DNA of 64,000 bases from Burkholderiales bacterium (GCA_019634975.1 JAHCAI010000004.1:202750-266749); one strand, 5' to 3'; counted from the stretch's first letter, positions 16,942 through 26,776 are shown. Numbers and translations are program-made. The notes: generated by a model from the sequence alone, not told the origin.

Positions 16942-18872
16942 TGATCAAGCTTCGAATGCTGCCGCTGATTTTCGCAGCCTTGCTCCCTGCCGGTTTCGCC
17001 GTGGCGGCAAGCCTCGATGATGCCTTCCTCTCCGCCCGCGACGCGGCGCGGGCAGGTGATGCGCGGCGCCTGGAGCAACTGCTGCCGCGATTCCAGGGGC
17101 AGGTCCTCGAGCCGTATGTGCAGTACTGGCTGCTGCGGAACCGGCTCGACAAGCTGGAGTCCGGCGAGATCCGCGCCTGGCTGGCGGCGAATCCCGACAC
17201 CCCGCTTTCGGATTACCTGCGCCGGGACTGGCTCAAGCTGCTCGGCAAGAACGGGCAGTGGGAGACCTTCTCTTCCGAACTGCCGGCGCTGGTCAACGAG
17301 GATCTCGAGACCACCTGCTACGCGCTGCAGGCCAGGGTGCAGACGGACAGCACGGCGCTGCGTGAAGCGCGCCCGCTGTGGTTCGTCGCGCGCGCGCTGC
17401 CGGAGAGCTGCGATCCGCTGTTCGATGCGCTGGTGCGCAGCCAGCAGCTGTCCACCGAGGACATCTGGACGCGGGTGCGGCTGGCGCTGGAGGCGGGGCA
17501 GGCCGGTCTCGCCGGACGGGTGGCCGCCTTCCTGCCCCGGGGACAGGCACCGGATGCACGGCTGCTCGCCGCGATCTCGGGCAATCCGGCGGCGCACCTT
17601 GCCGATGCACGCCTGGAACTGAAGTCGCGTGCCGGCCGCGAGTCTGCGATGTTCGCGGTGCACCGCCTCGCGCGGACTTCGCCGCAACAGGCGGCTGCGC
17701 ACTGGACCCGGCTTGCGCCGCGCTTCTCCGAGGAGGAACGCGCCTATGTCTGGGGCATGATCGGTTACTTCGGCGCGATGCGCCACGACCCGGCGGCGCT
17801 GGAGTGGTTTTCCCGCGCTGCTGACATGAGCGATCTGCAGCTTGCCTGGAAGGTGCGCGCCGCGCTGCGCGCCCAGCGCTGGCCGGAGGTTCTTGCAGCG
17901 ATCGAGGCGATGACACCGAAGGAGGCCGAGGATCCTGCCTGGCGCTACTGGCGTGCGCGGGCGCTGAAGGTTCTCGGCCGCGAGCCCGAGGCGCTGGCGC
18001 TGCTGAAGCCGCTGTCGGCGGAGTACAACTTCTACGGGCAGCTGGCGCAGGAGGATCTGGGCGGCGCGGTGCAGGCGCCGGCGGTTGCCTACAAGCCCAC
18101 GGAACAGGAGATTGCCGCGATAGCTGCCCGGCCGGGCATCCGCCGCGCGCTGGCGCTGTTCCAGCTCGACGTGCGGCTGGAGGCGGTGCGCGAATGGCTG
18201 TGGGCGATCCGCGGCCTCAGCGACCGCCAGCTGCTGGCGGCGGCCGAAGTGGCGCGCCGCAACTCGGTGTATGACCGCGCGATCAACACGGCCGAGCGCA
18301 CGCTGTTCGAGCATGATTTCGGATTGCGCTACCTCGCACCCTATCGCGACCAGCTCAAGGCCGCCGCGCGCCAGCTCGATCTCGACGAAGCCTGGGTCAA
18401 CGGCCTGATCCGCCAGGAAAGCCGCTTCATCGCGCAGGCGCGCTCGCGCGTCGGTGCCAGCGGGCTGATGCAGCTGATGCCCGCGACTGCGAAATGGGTT
18501 GCCGGCAAGCTCGGCCTCAAGGACTGGCAGTGGTCCCAGGTTACCGAGGTCGAAACCAACATCAGCCTCGGCACCTACTACCTACGCCATGTGCTCGATA
18601 CCCTCGACGGCAGTCCGGTGCTGGCTTCCGCAGCCTACAACGCCGGCCCCGGCCGGGCGCGCGCCTGGCGCGCCGGGGAGCGCATGGAGGCGGCAATCTA
18701 CGCCGAGAGCATTCCCTTCAACGAGACCCGTGACTACGTGAAGCGGGTGATGGCCAACTCCAGTTACTATGCCCACAACTTCAGCCAGCAGGCGCAGTCG
18801 CTGCGCGGTCGCATAGGCGTCATCGAGCCGAGGCTGCGCGACCGCGAGAAGCCGCTGGGCGACACACCCTGA
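16941..18872 (+). CDS. slt: soluble lytic murein transglycosylase (Slt70 type)
   Basis: A 643-residue periplasmic enzyme that cleaves peptidoglycan glycan strands with formation of 1,6-anhydro ends. It has a signal peptide (MIKLRMLPLIFAALLPAGFAVAA), a long helical superhelix region and a C-terminal lysozyme-like domain. That domain has the catalytic glutamate in LIRQESRFIAQARSRVGASG, followed by GLMQLMPATAKW and SAAYNAGPGRARAW. The ATG at 16941 is chosen because it starts the signal peptide; the frame is open seven codons further up. It lies 23 bases after ilvA. Confidence 0.95.
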   Translation: MIKLRMLPLIFAALLPAGFAVAASLDDAFLSARDAARAGDARRLEQLLPRFQGQVLEPYVQYWLLRNRLDKLESGEIRAWLAANPDTPLSDYLRRDWLKLLGKNGQWETFSSELPALVNEDLETTCYALQARVQTDSTALREARPLWFVARALPESCDPLFDALVRSQQLSTEDIWTRVRLALEAGQAGLAGRVAAFLPRGQAPDARLLAAISGNPAAHLADARLELKSRAGRESAMFAVHRLARTSPQQAAAHWTRLAPRFSEEERAYVWGMIGYFGAMRHDPAALEWFSRAADMSDLQLAWKVRAALRAQRWPEVLAAIEAMTPKEAEDPAWRYWRARALKVLGREPEALALLKPLSAEYNFYGQLAQEDLGGAVQAPAVAYKPTEQEIAAIAARPGIRRALALFQLDVRLEAVREWLWAIRGLSDRQLLAAAEVARRNSVYDRAINTAERTLFEHDFGLRYLAPYRDQLKAAARQLDLDEAWVNGLIRQESRFIAQARSRVGASGLMQLMPATAKWVAGKLGLKDWQWSQVTEVETNISLGTYYLRHVLDTLDGSPVLASAAYNAGPGRARAWRAGERMEAAIYAESIPFNETRDYVKRVMANSSYYAHNFSQQAQSLRGRIGVIEPRLRDREKPLGDTP

Positions 18873-18879
18873 AGGCAAC

Positions 18880-18907
18880 GATGAGTGATGAACGATGAGC
18901 GATGAGC
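18880..18907. repeat. heptamer array, GATGAGC type, left arm
   Basis: Four head-to-tail heptamers, GATGAGT, GATGAAC, GATGAGC and GATGAGC, lie between the slt stop and the next gene and run into its first codons. About 40 bp downstream, degenerate units in the inverse orientation (GTTCATC at 18952 and CTCATCGC near 18974) follow, so the locus is an imperfect inverted repeat. The same family occurs at 37087-37150, 56022-56070 and 59301-59387. Confidence 0.85.
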
Positions 18908-19899
18908 AAAAAGCAGCAAGCGATGTGCGCGACGCCGGCCGCGGGGTTCCGTTCATCGCTCCCCGCTCCACCCTCATCGCTGTCATCGGCGGTTCCGGTT
19001 TTGTCGGCCGCCATGTCTGCCAGCAGCTCGCTGCGCGCGGCTACCGCGTGCGGGTGCCGACGCGCGACCGCGAGCGTGCGAAACCGCTGATCCTGCTGCC
19101 CACCGTGGATGTGGTGCGCGCCGACGTGCATGACGAAGCGGCGCTCGCCGGGGTTCTGCTCGGCTGTGACGCGGTGATCAACCTGGTCGGCGTGCTGCAT
19201 GACGCCCGCGGTCCGCGCGGTTTCGCCGCTGCCCATGTCGAACTGGCACGCAAGCTGGTGGCGGCCTGCCGCAAGGCCGGCGTGCGGCGCCTCCTGCAGA
19301 TGAGCGCGCTGGCCGCGGCCCCGGATGGCCCCAGCGCCTACCTGCGCAGCAAGGGCGAGGCCGAGCGCATCGTGCGCGAATCGGGGCTCGACTGGACCAT
19401 CTTCCGGCCTTCGGTGATTTTCGGGCCGGAGGACAGTTTCCTCAACCTGTTTGCCGGACTCGCCCGGATGCTGCCGGTGCTGGCCCTGGCGAGCCCGCAG
19501 GCGCGTTTCCAGCCGGTTTACGTCGGCGACGTTGCCGCCGCTTTCGTGCATGCGCTGTCCGATGTCGCCAGCATCGGCCGCAGCTACGACCTCTGCGGTC
19601 CGCGGCGCTACACCTTGCGCGAACTGGTGGCCTGGGTCGGCCGCACCATCGGCAGGCCGCGGCCGGTCATCGGGCTCAACCGCACGCTGTCCTATTGCCA
19701 GGCCTTGGCGATGGAACTGCTGCCGGTGAAGCTGATGACCCGCGACAACCTGCGCTCGATGGAAATCGACAGCGTCAGCGACAGTCCCTTCCCCTTCGGC
19801 ATCCGCCCCCAGGCGCTGGAGGCGCTGGCGCCGTCCTGGCTGGCCACGGAGACGCCCCGCGCGCGCTACGACAGGCTGCGCAGCCGTGCCGGACGCTGA
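18895..19899 (+). CDS. NDUFA9-like NAD(P)-binding reductase (atypical SDR)
   Basis: A 334-residue atypical short-chain dehydrogenase related to the complex I accessory subunit NDUFA9. The Rossmann motif IAVIGGSGFVGRHVCQQL starts at about residue 28 and a later segment (LRSKGEAERIVRESGLDWTIFRPSVIFG) is typical of the group. The substrate is unknown; relatives are proposed to bind NADPH and lipids or quinones. The only starts in frame are ATG 18895 and GTG 18925. Use of the ATG means the first residues (MSDEQ) are encoded by a heptamer repeat, an extension not shared with the family core. The CbiM-like gene follows after 21 bases. Confidence 0.88.
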   Translation: MSDEQKAASDVRDAGRGVPFIAPRSTLIAVIGGSGFVGRHVCQQLAARGYRVRVPTRDRERAKPLILLPTVDVVRADVHDEAALAGVLLGCDAVINLVGVLHDARGPRGFAAAHVELARKLVAACRKAGVRRLLQMSALAAAPDGPSAYLRSKGEAERIVRESGLDWTIFRPSVIFGPEDSFLNLFAGLARMLPVLALASPQARFQPVYVGDVAAAFVHALSDVASIGRSYDLCGPRRYTLRELVAWVGRTIGRPRPVIGLNRTLSYCQALAMELLPVKLMTRDNLRSMEIDSVSDSPFPFGIRPQALEALAPSWLATETPRARYDRLRSRAGR

Positions 19900-19920
19900 G
19901 CCGACGCCGCCGCGCCTGCG

Positions 19921-20586
19921 ATGAACCTCACCGCGGGACTGCTGCCCGCGGACTGGCTGGCGGCGCTCTGGCTGCTGTGGGGGCTGACACTGCTTCCCCT
20001 GCTCGCACGCACGGCCTGGCGTCCGCTGCGCCAGCCCTGGCGCCTGAACCTGTGGTGCGCCGCCATCGCCGTGGTATTCACGCTGTGGACCATCCGCTCC
20101 GGCATCAAGCCGGGGCTGGGCCTGCACCTGCTCGGCGCGACCGTGCTGATGCTGATGTTCGGACCGCGGCTTGCGCAGCTGGCCCTCTATGCGGTCACTG
20201 CGGTAGCCGCGTTTGCCGGCATGGGCGATGCGGCGGCCTACCCGGCCAATGCGCTGCTCGCCGGCGCGGTGCCGGTGTGGATGTCGTACGCGCTGCTGCG
20301 GGCGGTGGAGCGCTGGCTGCCGCCGCAGCTGTTCGTGTTCATTTTCGCCGGCGGTTTTTTCGGCGGCGCGCTGGCGATGGTCGCCGGCGTGCTCGTGGCT
20401 GCCGGACTGCATGCTGCCGCCGGCTCGTATGCCTGGGCTTACCTGGCAGAGTACTATCTGCCTTACGCCCTGCTGCTGGCCTGGGGCGAAGCCTTCATGA
20501 CCGGAATGCTCACTGCCCTGATGGTTGCCTATTACCCGCAATGGGTCCTGATGTTTGACGACCGGCGCTACCTCGTCCGCCGCTGA
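19921..20586 (+). CDS. CbiM-like integral membrane protein
   Basis: A 221-residue protein with about seven hydrophobic segments, resembling the CbiM-like membrane proteins of betaproteobacteria that are annotated as energy-coupling factor transporter permeases. Recognisable stretches are [31 protein letters not shown] split around residues 40-70 and [28 protein letters not shown] near the end. True CbiM proteins work with CbiN, CbiO and CbiQ in cobalt or nickel uptake; none of these is nearby, and the typical N-terminal metal-binding MHI start is absent. The role is therefore open. It lies between the NDUFA9-like gene and cca, two bases before cca. Confidence 0.7.
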   Translation: MNLTAGLLPADWLAALWLLWGLTLLPLLARTAWRPLRQPWRLNLWCAAIAVVFTLWTIRSGIKPGLGLHLLGATVLMLMFGPRLAQLALYAVTAVAAFAGMGDAAAYPANALLAGAVPVWMSYALLRAVERWLPPQLFVFIFAGGFFGGALAMVAGVLVAAGLHAAAGSYAWAYLAEYYLPYALLLAWGEAFMTGMLTALMVAYYPQWVLMFDDRRYLVRR

Positions 20587-20588
20587 CC

Positions 20589-21695
20589 ATGGCGATCAAG
20601 ACCTACATCGTCGGCGGCGCGGTGCGCGACGAGATGCTGGGCCTGCCGGTGCAGGACCGCGATCATGTCGTCGTCGGCGCCACGCCGGAGCAGATGGTCA
20701 GGCTCGGCTATCGTCCGGTGGGGCGTGATTTTCCGGTGTTCCTGCATCCCGAGACCCACGAGGAATACGCGCTGGCGCGCACCGAACGCAAGACCGCGCC
20801 GGGCTATCACGGTTTCACCTTCCACGCCGCACCCGAGGTCACGCTGGAGCAGGACCTGCAGCGGCGCGACCTGACCATCAACGCGATGGCGCGCGACACG
20901 GATGGCCGCCTCATTGATCCTTATCGCGGCGCCGAAGACCTCGGCGAGGGCATCCTGCGCCATGTCAGCCCGGCCTTTGCCGAGGATCCGGTGCGCATCC
21001 TGCGCGTCGCGCGCTTCGCCGCGCGTTTCGGCTTCACGGTCGCCGCCGAAACGCAGGCGCTGATGCGGCAGATGGTCGAGGCCGGAGAGGCCGACGCGCT
21101 GGTTGCCGAGCGGGTGTGGCAGGAACTCGCCAAGGGTCTGATGGAGAAGACGCCGTCGGTGATGTTTGCCGTGCTGCGCGACTGCGGTGCGCTGGCGCGC
21201 GTGCTGCCGCAGTTCGATGCCCTCTACGACGACGGCGCGATCGACGCTGCGCTTGCCGCGCTCGATGCCGCGGCGGCGGCGAACGCGCCGCTCGATGTGC
21301 GCTTCGCTGCGCTGGCGCGCGCGCTGGAGCCCGAGGCCATCGACGCGCTCAGCGCAAGGCTGCGGGTGCCCGCGGGCTGCCGCGACCTTGCGCTGCTCGC
21401 CTCGCGCCACGGCCATGCGCTGGCTGATGCCGCGGCGCTGGAGGCCGGAGAACTGTTCGAGGTGATGGATGCGGCCGATGCCTGGCGGCGGCCGGATCGC
21501 TTTCGCGATCTGGTCGAGGCGGCGCTGGCCGGCGAGCAGGATGCGCCGCGCGCGCGCGCCCGGCTGCAGCGCGCGCATGCCGCCGCGCTGGCCGTCGATG
21601 CCGGCGCAGTGGCGCGCGCGCAATCGGGCGCCGCCGCGATCAAGGCCGCAGTGGCGCAGGCGCGCCGCTCGGCCATCGAGGCGTCAATAAAATAG
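20589..21695 (+). CDS. cca: CCA tRNA nucleotidyltransferase, HD motif apparently missing
   Basis: Cca adds or repairs the 3' CCA end of tRNAs. The 368-residue protein has the class II N-terminal catalytic fold: [24 protein letters not shown] with the catalytic Dx[11 protein letters not shown] and [16 protein letters not shown] for nucleotide and tRNA binding. In bifunctional gammaproteobacterial Cca the segment after VLPQFDALY carries HD-domain histidines for phosphohydrolase activity. Here the corresponding stretch ([19 protein letters not shown]) is short and has no HD pair, so phosphatase activity is probably absent. Length is below the roughly 410 residues of E. coli Cca, consistent with that loss. 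Confidence 0.93.
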   Translation: MAIKTYIVGGAVRDEMLGLPVQDRDHVVVGATPEQMVRLGYRPVGRDFPVFLHPETHEEYALARTERKTAPGYHGFTFHAAPEVTLEQDLQRRDLTINAMARDTDGRLIDPYRGAEDLGEGILRHVSPAFAEDPVRILRVARFAARFGFTVAAETQALMRQMVEAGEADALVAERVWQELAKGLMEKTPSVMFAVLRDCGALARVLPQFDALYDDGAIDAALAALDAAAAANAPLDVRFAALARALEPEAIDALSARLRVPAGCRDLALLASRHGHALADAAALEAGELFEVMDAADAWRRPDRFRDLVEAALAGEQDAPRARARLQRAHAAALAVDAGAVARAQSGAAAIKAAVAQARRSAIEASIK

Positions 21696-21698
21696 TCA

Positions 21699-21716
21699 AT
21701 TAAAACAAATACTTAT
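21699..21716 (-). promoter_or_regulatory. recurrent AT-rich 18-mer (IHF-like)
   Basis: On the minus strand this reads ATAAGTATTTGTTTTAAT, one of five near-identical elements in the window. Its TAAN4TTGTTT core is one base away from the inverse IHF consensus YAANNNNTTGATW. It lies in the 33-bp gap between cca and the glutathione transferase gene and points away from the latter. Any function is inferred. Confidence 0.35.
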
Positions 21717-21728
21717 GGAGGTCACCCG

Positions 21729-22352
21729 ATGATCGATTTTTACACCTGGACCACACCCAACGGCCGCAAGGTCTCCATCATGCTCGAGGAATGCGGCCTG
21801 CCGTACCGCGCGCATGCGATCAACATCGGCCAGGGCGAGCAGTTCAAGCCCGAGTTCGTCGCCATCAATCCCAACAGCAAGATTCCGGCGATCGTCGATC
21901 CCGACGGCCCCGACGGCCAGCCGATTTCGCTGATGGAGTCGGGCGCGATCCTCATCTATCTCGCCGGCAAGGCCGGGAAATTCCTGCCGCAGGCGGTGCG
22001 CGGGCGTTACGACGCGCTGCAGTGGCTGATGTTCCAGATGGGCGGCGTCGGCCCGATGTTCGGCCAGGTGCACCACTTCCTGCGCGCGGCGAAGGAGCCG
22101 GTGCCGTATGCGATCGAGCGTTATGTCACTGAAACGCGGCGGCTCTACGGCGTGCTCGACCGGCAACTCGCCGGGCACGAGTGGCTGGCCGGCGGCGAAT
22201 ACACGATTGCCGACATGGCGACCTATCCCTGGGTCGCGCGCCACGAGTGGCACAAGACCGACCTCAATGACTTTCCCAACGTGAAGCGCTGGTTTGACCT
22301 GATGTCGGCGCGGCCGGCGGTGCAGCGCGGGATGGCGGTGCCGAAAGTCTAG
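21729..22352 (+). CDS. glutathione S-transferase, nu-class (YfcG/YghU type)
   Basis: A 207-residue cytosolic protein with an N-terminal thioredoxin-like glutathione-binding domain and a C-terminal helical domain. The start IDFYTWTTPNGRKVSIMLEE has the TxNG motif of nu-class enzymes such as YfcG and YghU, which act mainly as disulfide reductases or organic hydroperoxide reductases and lack a classical catalytic Tyr or Ser. The cis-proline region is NPNSKIPAIVDPDG and the glutathione gamma-glutamyl contact is LMESGAILIYLA. GGAGG precedes the ATG closely. The physiological substrate cannot be named. Confidence 0.92.
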   Translation: MIDFYTWTTPNGRKVSIMLEECGLPYRAHAINIGQGEQFKPEFVAINPNSKIPAIVDPDGPDGQPISLMESGAILIYLAGKAGKFLPQAVRGRYDALQWLMFQMGGVGPMFGQVHHFLRAAKEPVPYAIERYVTETRRLYGVLDRQLAGHEWLAGGEYTIADMATYPWVARHEWHKTDLNDFPNVKRWFDLMSARPAVQRGMAVPKV

Positions 22353-22379
22353 TGTTTCGCCCGGCGGCGCGGCCGGGTC

Positions 22380-23042
22380 TCAGCGCCGCGCATGCCGCTG
22401 CAGCAGGCGCACGATTTCCCGCGTGTCGAGTTCGGGATTGGTGCGTAGCGCAGGGATGCCGACCACGGTATTGGTCCAGGCCATGTGCTGCTGCATGCGC
22501 TGCACCACCGACGGCCATTCGCCCGCGGTGTGGCGCTGCGGATCAGGCAGCGCGTGGCATTGCGAGCAGGCGATGCTGAACATCTGCCCGGACCGCGTTC
22601 CCAGGGCCGGATGCTGCGGATCGATTTCGCGCTGGCCGTGTTTGCGCAGGTAGGCGACCAGGGTGGCGGCTTCCGTTTCGCCGGGCGCCGTGACGCCGGC
22701 CATCATGTCCTTCATCAGGGCGCCCATGTTGCCTTCGCCGCGCATGCGCCAGAGCATGCGCTCGACCACCGGCTGCCAGCGCGCGGGAGTGTGCATCTGC
22801 GGATTGGGCAGGTAATGGCACTGGATGCAGTAGCGGGCGGTCAGGCGTGCGCCTGCCGACTGCGGCTCCGGCAGCTGCCCCGGTTCGATTGACGGCGGCA
22901 GCAGGCGTTCGAGCATGCGGCCGTGGGGGCTCTGCGACCAGAGGTACTGCGCGCGTTCGACCGCGGCGTCCTGCGCGGCGGCGCAGGACAGGAAGCCGGA
23001 CAGGGCGGCCGGGACCAGGGCCCGGATGAACAGGGACGGCAT
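22380..23042 (-). CDS. periplasmic diheme cytochrome c family protein
   Basis: A 220-residue protein with an N-terminal signal peptide (MPSLFIRALVPAALSGFLSC) and two covalent heme c motifs, CIQCH near residue 72 and CSQCH near residue 160. They sit in two parallel segments (YCIQCHYLPNPQMHTPARW and CSQCHALPDPQRHTAGEWP), which suggests an internal duplication. Conserved methionines between the motifs could be the distal ligands. It probably carries electrons in the periplasm. GGAGG precedes the ATG. It is followed on the same strand by no close partner, and the TauE-like and MidA-like genes lie upstream of it in the same direction. Confidence 0.85.
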   Translation of the reverse strand: MPSLFIRALVPAALSGFLSCAAAQDAAVERAQYLWSQSPHGRMLERLLPPSIEPGQLPEPQSAGARLTARYCIQCHYLPNPQMHTPARWQPVVERMLWRMRGEGNMGALMKDMMAGVTAPGETEAATLVAYLRKHGQREIDPQHPALGTRSGQMFSIACSQCHALPDPQRHTAGEWPSVVQRMQQHMAWTNTVVGIPALRTNPELDTREIVRLLQRHARR

Positions 23043-23084
23043 CGCGGATCACCTCCAGTAGCGAATCCGGATTCGCGCCTTATG

Positions 23085-23861
23085 TTACACCGGCAGCCAG
23101 CCGCGCAAGGCCTGCCAGATCAGCAGCAGCGCGATCAGGAACAGCGCCCGGCGCAGCAGCCGGCTGTAGGTCTGCGCGCTGATGCGCGACTGCAGTTTCA
23201 TGCCCGCCGCCATGCCGGCGAGCGCGATCAGGGTCAGCGGGATGTTGGCCAGCGCGGCGCTGACGCGGATCTCGCCGGCGGCGCCCAGCGTGGCCGCCTG
23301 CACGATCTTGCCGCCGAGAAAGCACAGGTTGAGCGCCTGGGTCATCACCGTGGTTTCGACGCCGAGCAGCATGAAATAGATCAGCAGCGGCGGCAGCGAA
23401 TTGTTGACGCTGCCGGAGAAAAATCCGCCGGTCATGCCGAAGGCGAAGGCCGCGCCGCGCGGATGGCGGCCGAGCCAGCTCCAGTCGAGCCGGGCCAGCT
23501 GCTGCTGGCAGAGATAGGCGATGATCATCAGCGCCAGCAGCAGGCGGATCGGTTCCTGCGGCGCGAGGATCAGGAACTGCGCGCCGAGGAAGGATCCGGC
23601 CAGCACCCACACCGCGAGCGGCCAGTACTTGCCGAGGCTGGCGCTCCAGTTGCCGCCACGCAGCACGCTGATCAGGTTCACCGTGAAGTTCGGCAGCAGG
23701 TTGAGCACGATCGCGGACTTGACGTCGAACATCAGCACCAGCAGCGGCGTCGAGATTGCCGGGAAGCCGAAGCCCAGCGCGCCCTGGGTCAGGCCGGCGA
23801 GGAACAGCACGCCTGCCGCCGCAAGCCACAGCGGGTCGGAGAGCAGCGGTCCGATTCCCAA
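23085..23861 (-). CDS. TauE/SafE-family membrane transporter (sulfite-exporter-like)
   Basis: A 258-residue protein with about eight hydrophobic segments of the TauE/SafE family, members of which export sulfite, sulfoacetate or related anions. The family signature appears as the repeated motif GALGFGFPAISTPLLVLMF in the first half and AFGMTGGFFSGSVNNSLPP in the second. The start codon is TTG at 23861; no ATG or GTG is available nearby without loss of the first membrane segment. It lies 12 bases downstream of the MidA-like gene on the same strand. The substrate is not deducible. Confidence 0.88.
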   Translation of the reverse strand: MGIGPLLSDPLWLAAAGVLFLAGLTQGALGFGFPAISTPLLVLMFDVKSAIVLNLLPNFTVNLISVLRGGNWSASLGKYWPLAVWVLAGSFLGAQFLILAPQEPIRLLLALMIIAYLCQQQLARLDWSWLGRHPRGAAFAFGMTGGFFSGSVNNSLPPLLIYFMLLGVETTVMTQALNLCFLGGKIVQAATLGAAGEIRVSAALANIPLTLIALAGMAAGMKLQSRISAQTYSRLLRRALFLIALLLIWQALRGWLPV

Positions 23862-23873
23862 AGCGGTGCCCGC

Positions 23874-25031
23874 TTACAGCGCGTGCGAGCGGTCGCCGCG
23901 GGCGAAGCCGGCGAGCGGTCCCGCCAGCCCCCTGCCCAGGGCAATGACCTTGAACAGCTCGCCCATCTCCGCCGGCGACAGCAGCTTCTGCGCCTGCGCG
24001 GCGAGCGGCGCGTAGCGCGGGGCGTCGGTGGCCGGCACTTCGGCGAGCAGGTCGGTGATGCCGCAGTTGATCAGGAACTGCGCCTGGCTGGTGTAGCCGA
24101 GCACTTCGAGCTCCGGCGCGCTGCGCGCGATGGCGCTGAAATCGACGTGGGCGGTGATGTCCTGCAAACCGGGCCAGAGGAAGGGGTCGTCGTGCGCACG
24201 GTGGCGGTAGTGGCACATCAGGGTGCCGCGGTCGCGCTGCGGGTGAAAGAATTCCTGCGCCGGAAAACCGTAATCGAAGATGAGCAGCAGCCCGCGTTCC
24301 AGGCGCTGTCCGAGATCGGCGATCAGTGCCTGCGCGGCGAGACCGATTTCCGTTTCATAGCCCTCGGGCAGCCGCGGCGTGGCGGCGGCGAGTGCGGGGA
24401 AGGCCGCTCTGCAGTCCCAGGCGAAGCCGCCGCCGCTGTCCAGGGATACGCCGAGTTCCTGCGTGCGGCCGCCGGCGATGCGGATGCGGTGCACCGGCAG
24501 GGCATCGAGGACTTCATTTGCGATGACGACGGCGTCGATGCGATCCGGCAGGGCGTCCAGCCAGCGCACCCGATCGAGGAACTCCGGTGCGGCTGCGGCG
24601 ATCTTCTGCTGCTGACGCTGGCGCAGGTCGGCGCTGATCTCGAGGATGCGGTACTGCCGCGGCAGGCAACCCAGCGATTCGAGCTCCGTGAGCAGCGTTG
24701 CGGCGAGCGCGCCGCTGCCGGCGCCGAGTTCGATGATGTCGGCGACGCCTTCAGCGATCAGGGGAGCGAGCTGCCGCGCCAGCGTGCGCCCGAACAGCGG
24801 CGACAGCTCCGGCGCGGTGACGAAATCGCCGCTGCCGCCGAACTTGCGGCTGCCGGCGCTGTAATAACCGAGTCCCGGTGCGTACAGCGCGAGTTCCATG
24901 TAGCGCGCAAAGCCGATCCAGCCGCCGGCTTTGTCGATCTCTGCACGGATCAGGGCTTGCAGGCGCGCGCTGTGGGCGAGGGCATCGGCGGCGGGTTGCG
25001 GCAGCGCGCTGTTTGCGGCGGGAAAAGTCAC
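23874..25031 (-). CDS. class I SAM-dependent methyltransferase, MidA/NDUFAF7 family
   Basis: A 385-residue methyltransferase of the COG1565 family, whose mitochondrial member NDUFAF7 methylates an arginine of complex I. Family segments are WIGFARYMELALYAPGLGYY, KFGGSGDFVTAPELSPLFGR and the SAM-binding DIIELGAGSGALAATLL. The bacterial substrate is not established. The start is GTG at 25031 (MTFPAANSALPQ). It is divergent from the pteridine reductase gene across 64 bp and is followed closely by the TauE-like gene. Confidence 0.9.
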   Translation of the reverse strand: MTFPAANSALPQPAADALAHSARLQALIRAEIDKAGGWIGFARYMELALYAPGLGYYSAGSRKFGGSGDFVTAPELSPLFGRTLARQLAPLIAEGVADIIELGAGSGALAATLLTELESLGCLPRQYRILEISADLRQRQQQKIAAAAPEFLDRVRWLDALPDRIDAVVIANEVLDALPVHRIRIAGGRTQELGVSLDSGGGFAWDCRAAFPALAAATPRLPEGYETEIGLAAQALIADLGQRLERGLLLIFDYGFPAQEFFHPQRDRGTLMCHYRHRAHDDPFLWPGLQDITAHVDFSAIARSAPELEVLGYTSQAQFLINCGITDLLAEVPATDAPRYAPLAAQAQKLLSPAEMGELFKVIALGRGLAGPLAGFARGDRSHAL

Positions 25032-25095
25032 CGCGGGATATTACGCTAAAATAAACAATGAATTACACGATGCAATCAGGGATGGACCGCTGCTC

Positions 25096-25845
25096 ATGAA
25101 CGCTGCATTGGCTGGCAGGACGGTGCTGGTCACCGGGGGTGCGCGGCGCGTCGGCGCGGCGATCTGCCGGCGGCTGCATGCCGCGGGCGCGGCTGTCGCC
25201 GTGCATCACCATCGCTCTGCGGCGGATGCGCAGGCTCTGGTGCAGGCCCTCAATGTGCAGCGTGCCGGCTCGGCCGTCGCCCTGCAAGCCGACCTGCTCG
25301 ATGCCGCGGCCCTGCCGCGGCTGGTGGCTGCAGCCCGTGACTGGACGGGCCGGCTGGATGCGCTGGTCAACAATGCTTCGAGTTTTTATGCCACGCCGGT
25401 GGGCGCCATCGATGAGCAGGCCTGGACGGATCTGATCGGCACCAACCTGAAGGCGCCGCTGTTTCTGTCCCAGGCGGCGGCGCCCGCGTTGCGCGCAAGC
25501 GGCGGCTGCATCGTCAACATCATCGACATCCACGCCGAACTGCCGATGAAGGAGCACGTGGTCTACACCGCGGCGAAAGGCGGGCTGCTGGCGCTGACGC
25601 GCTCGCTGGCGCGCGAGCTCGGCCCGGAAGTGCGCGTCAACGGCGTGTCGCCGGGGACCATCATCTGGCCGGAAGGCGGAGAATGGCAGGACGAGGAAGC
25701 GCGCCGCCGCATCGTCGGCCGCACGGTGCTCAAGCGCACCGGCGAGCCGGAGGACATTGCCGCTGCCGTTGAATACATGATCACCGCGCCCTTCGTCACC
25801 GGCCAGATCCTTGCCGTCGACGGCGGACGCAGCATCGTCGCATGA
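25096..25845 (+). CDS. pteridine reductase (SDR family)
   Basis: A 249-residue short-chain dehydrogenase. The cofactor motif is [18 protein letters not shown]; the arginine after the glycine-rich turn and the HHHRS segment favour NADPH, as in pteridine reductases (PTR1/FolM). The catalytic triad residues appear in NNASSF, IIDIHAE and [10 protein letters not shown]. An aspartate replaces the usual catalytic serine, as in FolM-type pteridine reductases. It reduces dihydrobiopterin or dihydrofolate-like substrates in relatives. ttcA follows after 61 bases. It is divergent from the methyltransferase gene. Confidence 0.87.
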   Translation: MNAALAGRTVLVTGGARRVGAAICRRLHAAGAAVAVHHHRSAADAQALVQALNVQRAGSAVALQADLLDAAALPRLVAAARDWTGRLDALVNNASSFYATPVGAIDEQAWTDLIGTNLKAPLFLSQAAAPALRASGGCIVNIIDIHAELPMKEHVVYTAAKGGLLALTRSLARELGPEVRVNGVSPGTIIWPEGGEWQDEEARRRIVGRTVLKRTGEPEDIAAAVEYMITAPFVTGQILAVDGGRSIVA

Positions 25846-25906
25846 GCGACTGAAGGACCACGCGGAGCGCCCGCGCGATCTGCGGGGGGCGCCGGAACGG
25901 AATGCC

Positions 25907-26776
25907 ATGGATACCCAGGTCATACACATTACCCCGCGCAGCAAGCGCGAGCGCCGCGACCACTACGAGTCGAACAAGCTGGTCAAGCGCCTGCGCCGCC
26001 AGGTCGGCCAGGCGATCGCCGACTACGACATGATCCGCGAGGGCGACAGGGTCATGGCCTGCCTGTCCGGCGGCAAGGACAGCTACGCGCTGCTCGACAT
26101 CCTGCTTCACCTGCGCAGCCGCGCGCCCGTGGCTTTCGACATCGTCGCCGTCAACCTCGACCAGAAGCAGCCGGGATTTCCCGGGCACGTGCTGCCCGAA
26201 TACCTGACAGCGCTTGGCGTGCCTTTCCACATCGAGAACCAGGACACCTACAGCATCGTCAAGCGGGTCATTCCCGAGGGCAAGACCATGTGCTCGCTGT
26301 GCTCGCGGCTGCGCCGCGGCGTGTTGTACCGCGTCGCCGGCGAACTCGGCGCGACCCGGATTGCCCTCGGGCACCACCGCGACGACATCCTCGAGACCTT
26401 CCTGCTCAACCTGTTCTACGGCGGCAAGCTGAAGGCGATGCCGCCGAAACTGGTGTCGGACGACGGCCGCCACGTGGTGATCCGCCCGCTGGCCTACTGC
26501 GAGGAACGGGACCTTGAGGCTTATGCGCAGCTGCGGCAGTTCCCGATCATTCCCTGCACGCTGTGCGGCTCGCAGGAGAATCTGAAGCGCAAGGAAATGA
26601 AGGCGCTGCTGCGCGAATGGGAAAAACGCCATCCCGGGCGTGTCGAGACACTGCTGACCAGCCTGCAGAACGTGAAACCGTCACACCTGCTGGATCGGAC
26701 GCTGTTCGACTTTGCCGCTGTGCAGGCCACCGGTTCGCCGGTGGCTGACGGCGACACCGCATTCGATGGCGAATAG
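25907..26776 (+). CDS. ttcA: tRNA 2-thiocytidine(32) synthetase TtcA
   Basis: TtcA thiolates C32 of certain tRNAs. The 289-residue protein has the PP-loop ATP pyrophosphatase motif [16 protein letters not shown] and the cysteines that bind a 4Fe-4S cluster, [10 protein letters not shown] and [31 protein letters not shown] is also characteristic. The ATG at 25907 gives the usual short N-terminus; the open frame extends upstream into the pteridine reductase gene. It ends 41 bases from the converging Bug protein gene, and the gap contains an inverted repeat (GGCGACGGCG/CGCCGCCGCC) without a clear T-tract. Confidence 0.96.
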   Translation: MDTQVIHITPRSKRERRDHYESNKLVKRLRRQVGQAIADYDMIREGDRVMACLSGGKDSYALLDILLHLRSRAPVAFDIVAVNLDQKQPGFPGHVLPEYLTALGVPFHIENQDTYSIVKRVIPEGKTMCSLCSRLRRGVLYRVAGELGATRIALGHHRDDILETFLLNLFYGGKLKAMPPKLVSDDGRHVVIRPLAYCEERDLEAYAQLRQFPIIPCTLCGSQENLKRKEMKALLREWEKRHPGRVETLLTSLQNVKPSHLLDRTLFDFAAVQATGSPVADGDTAFDGE

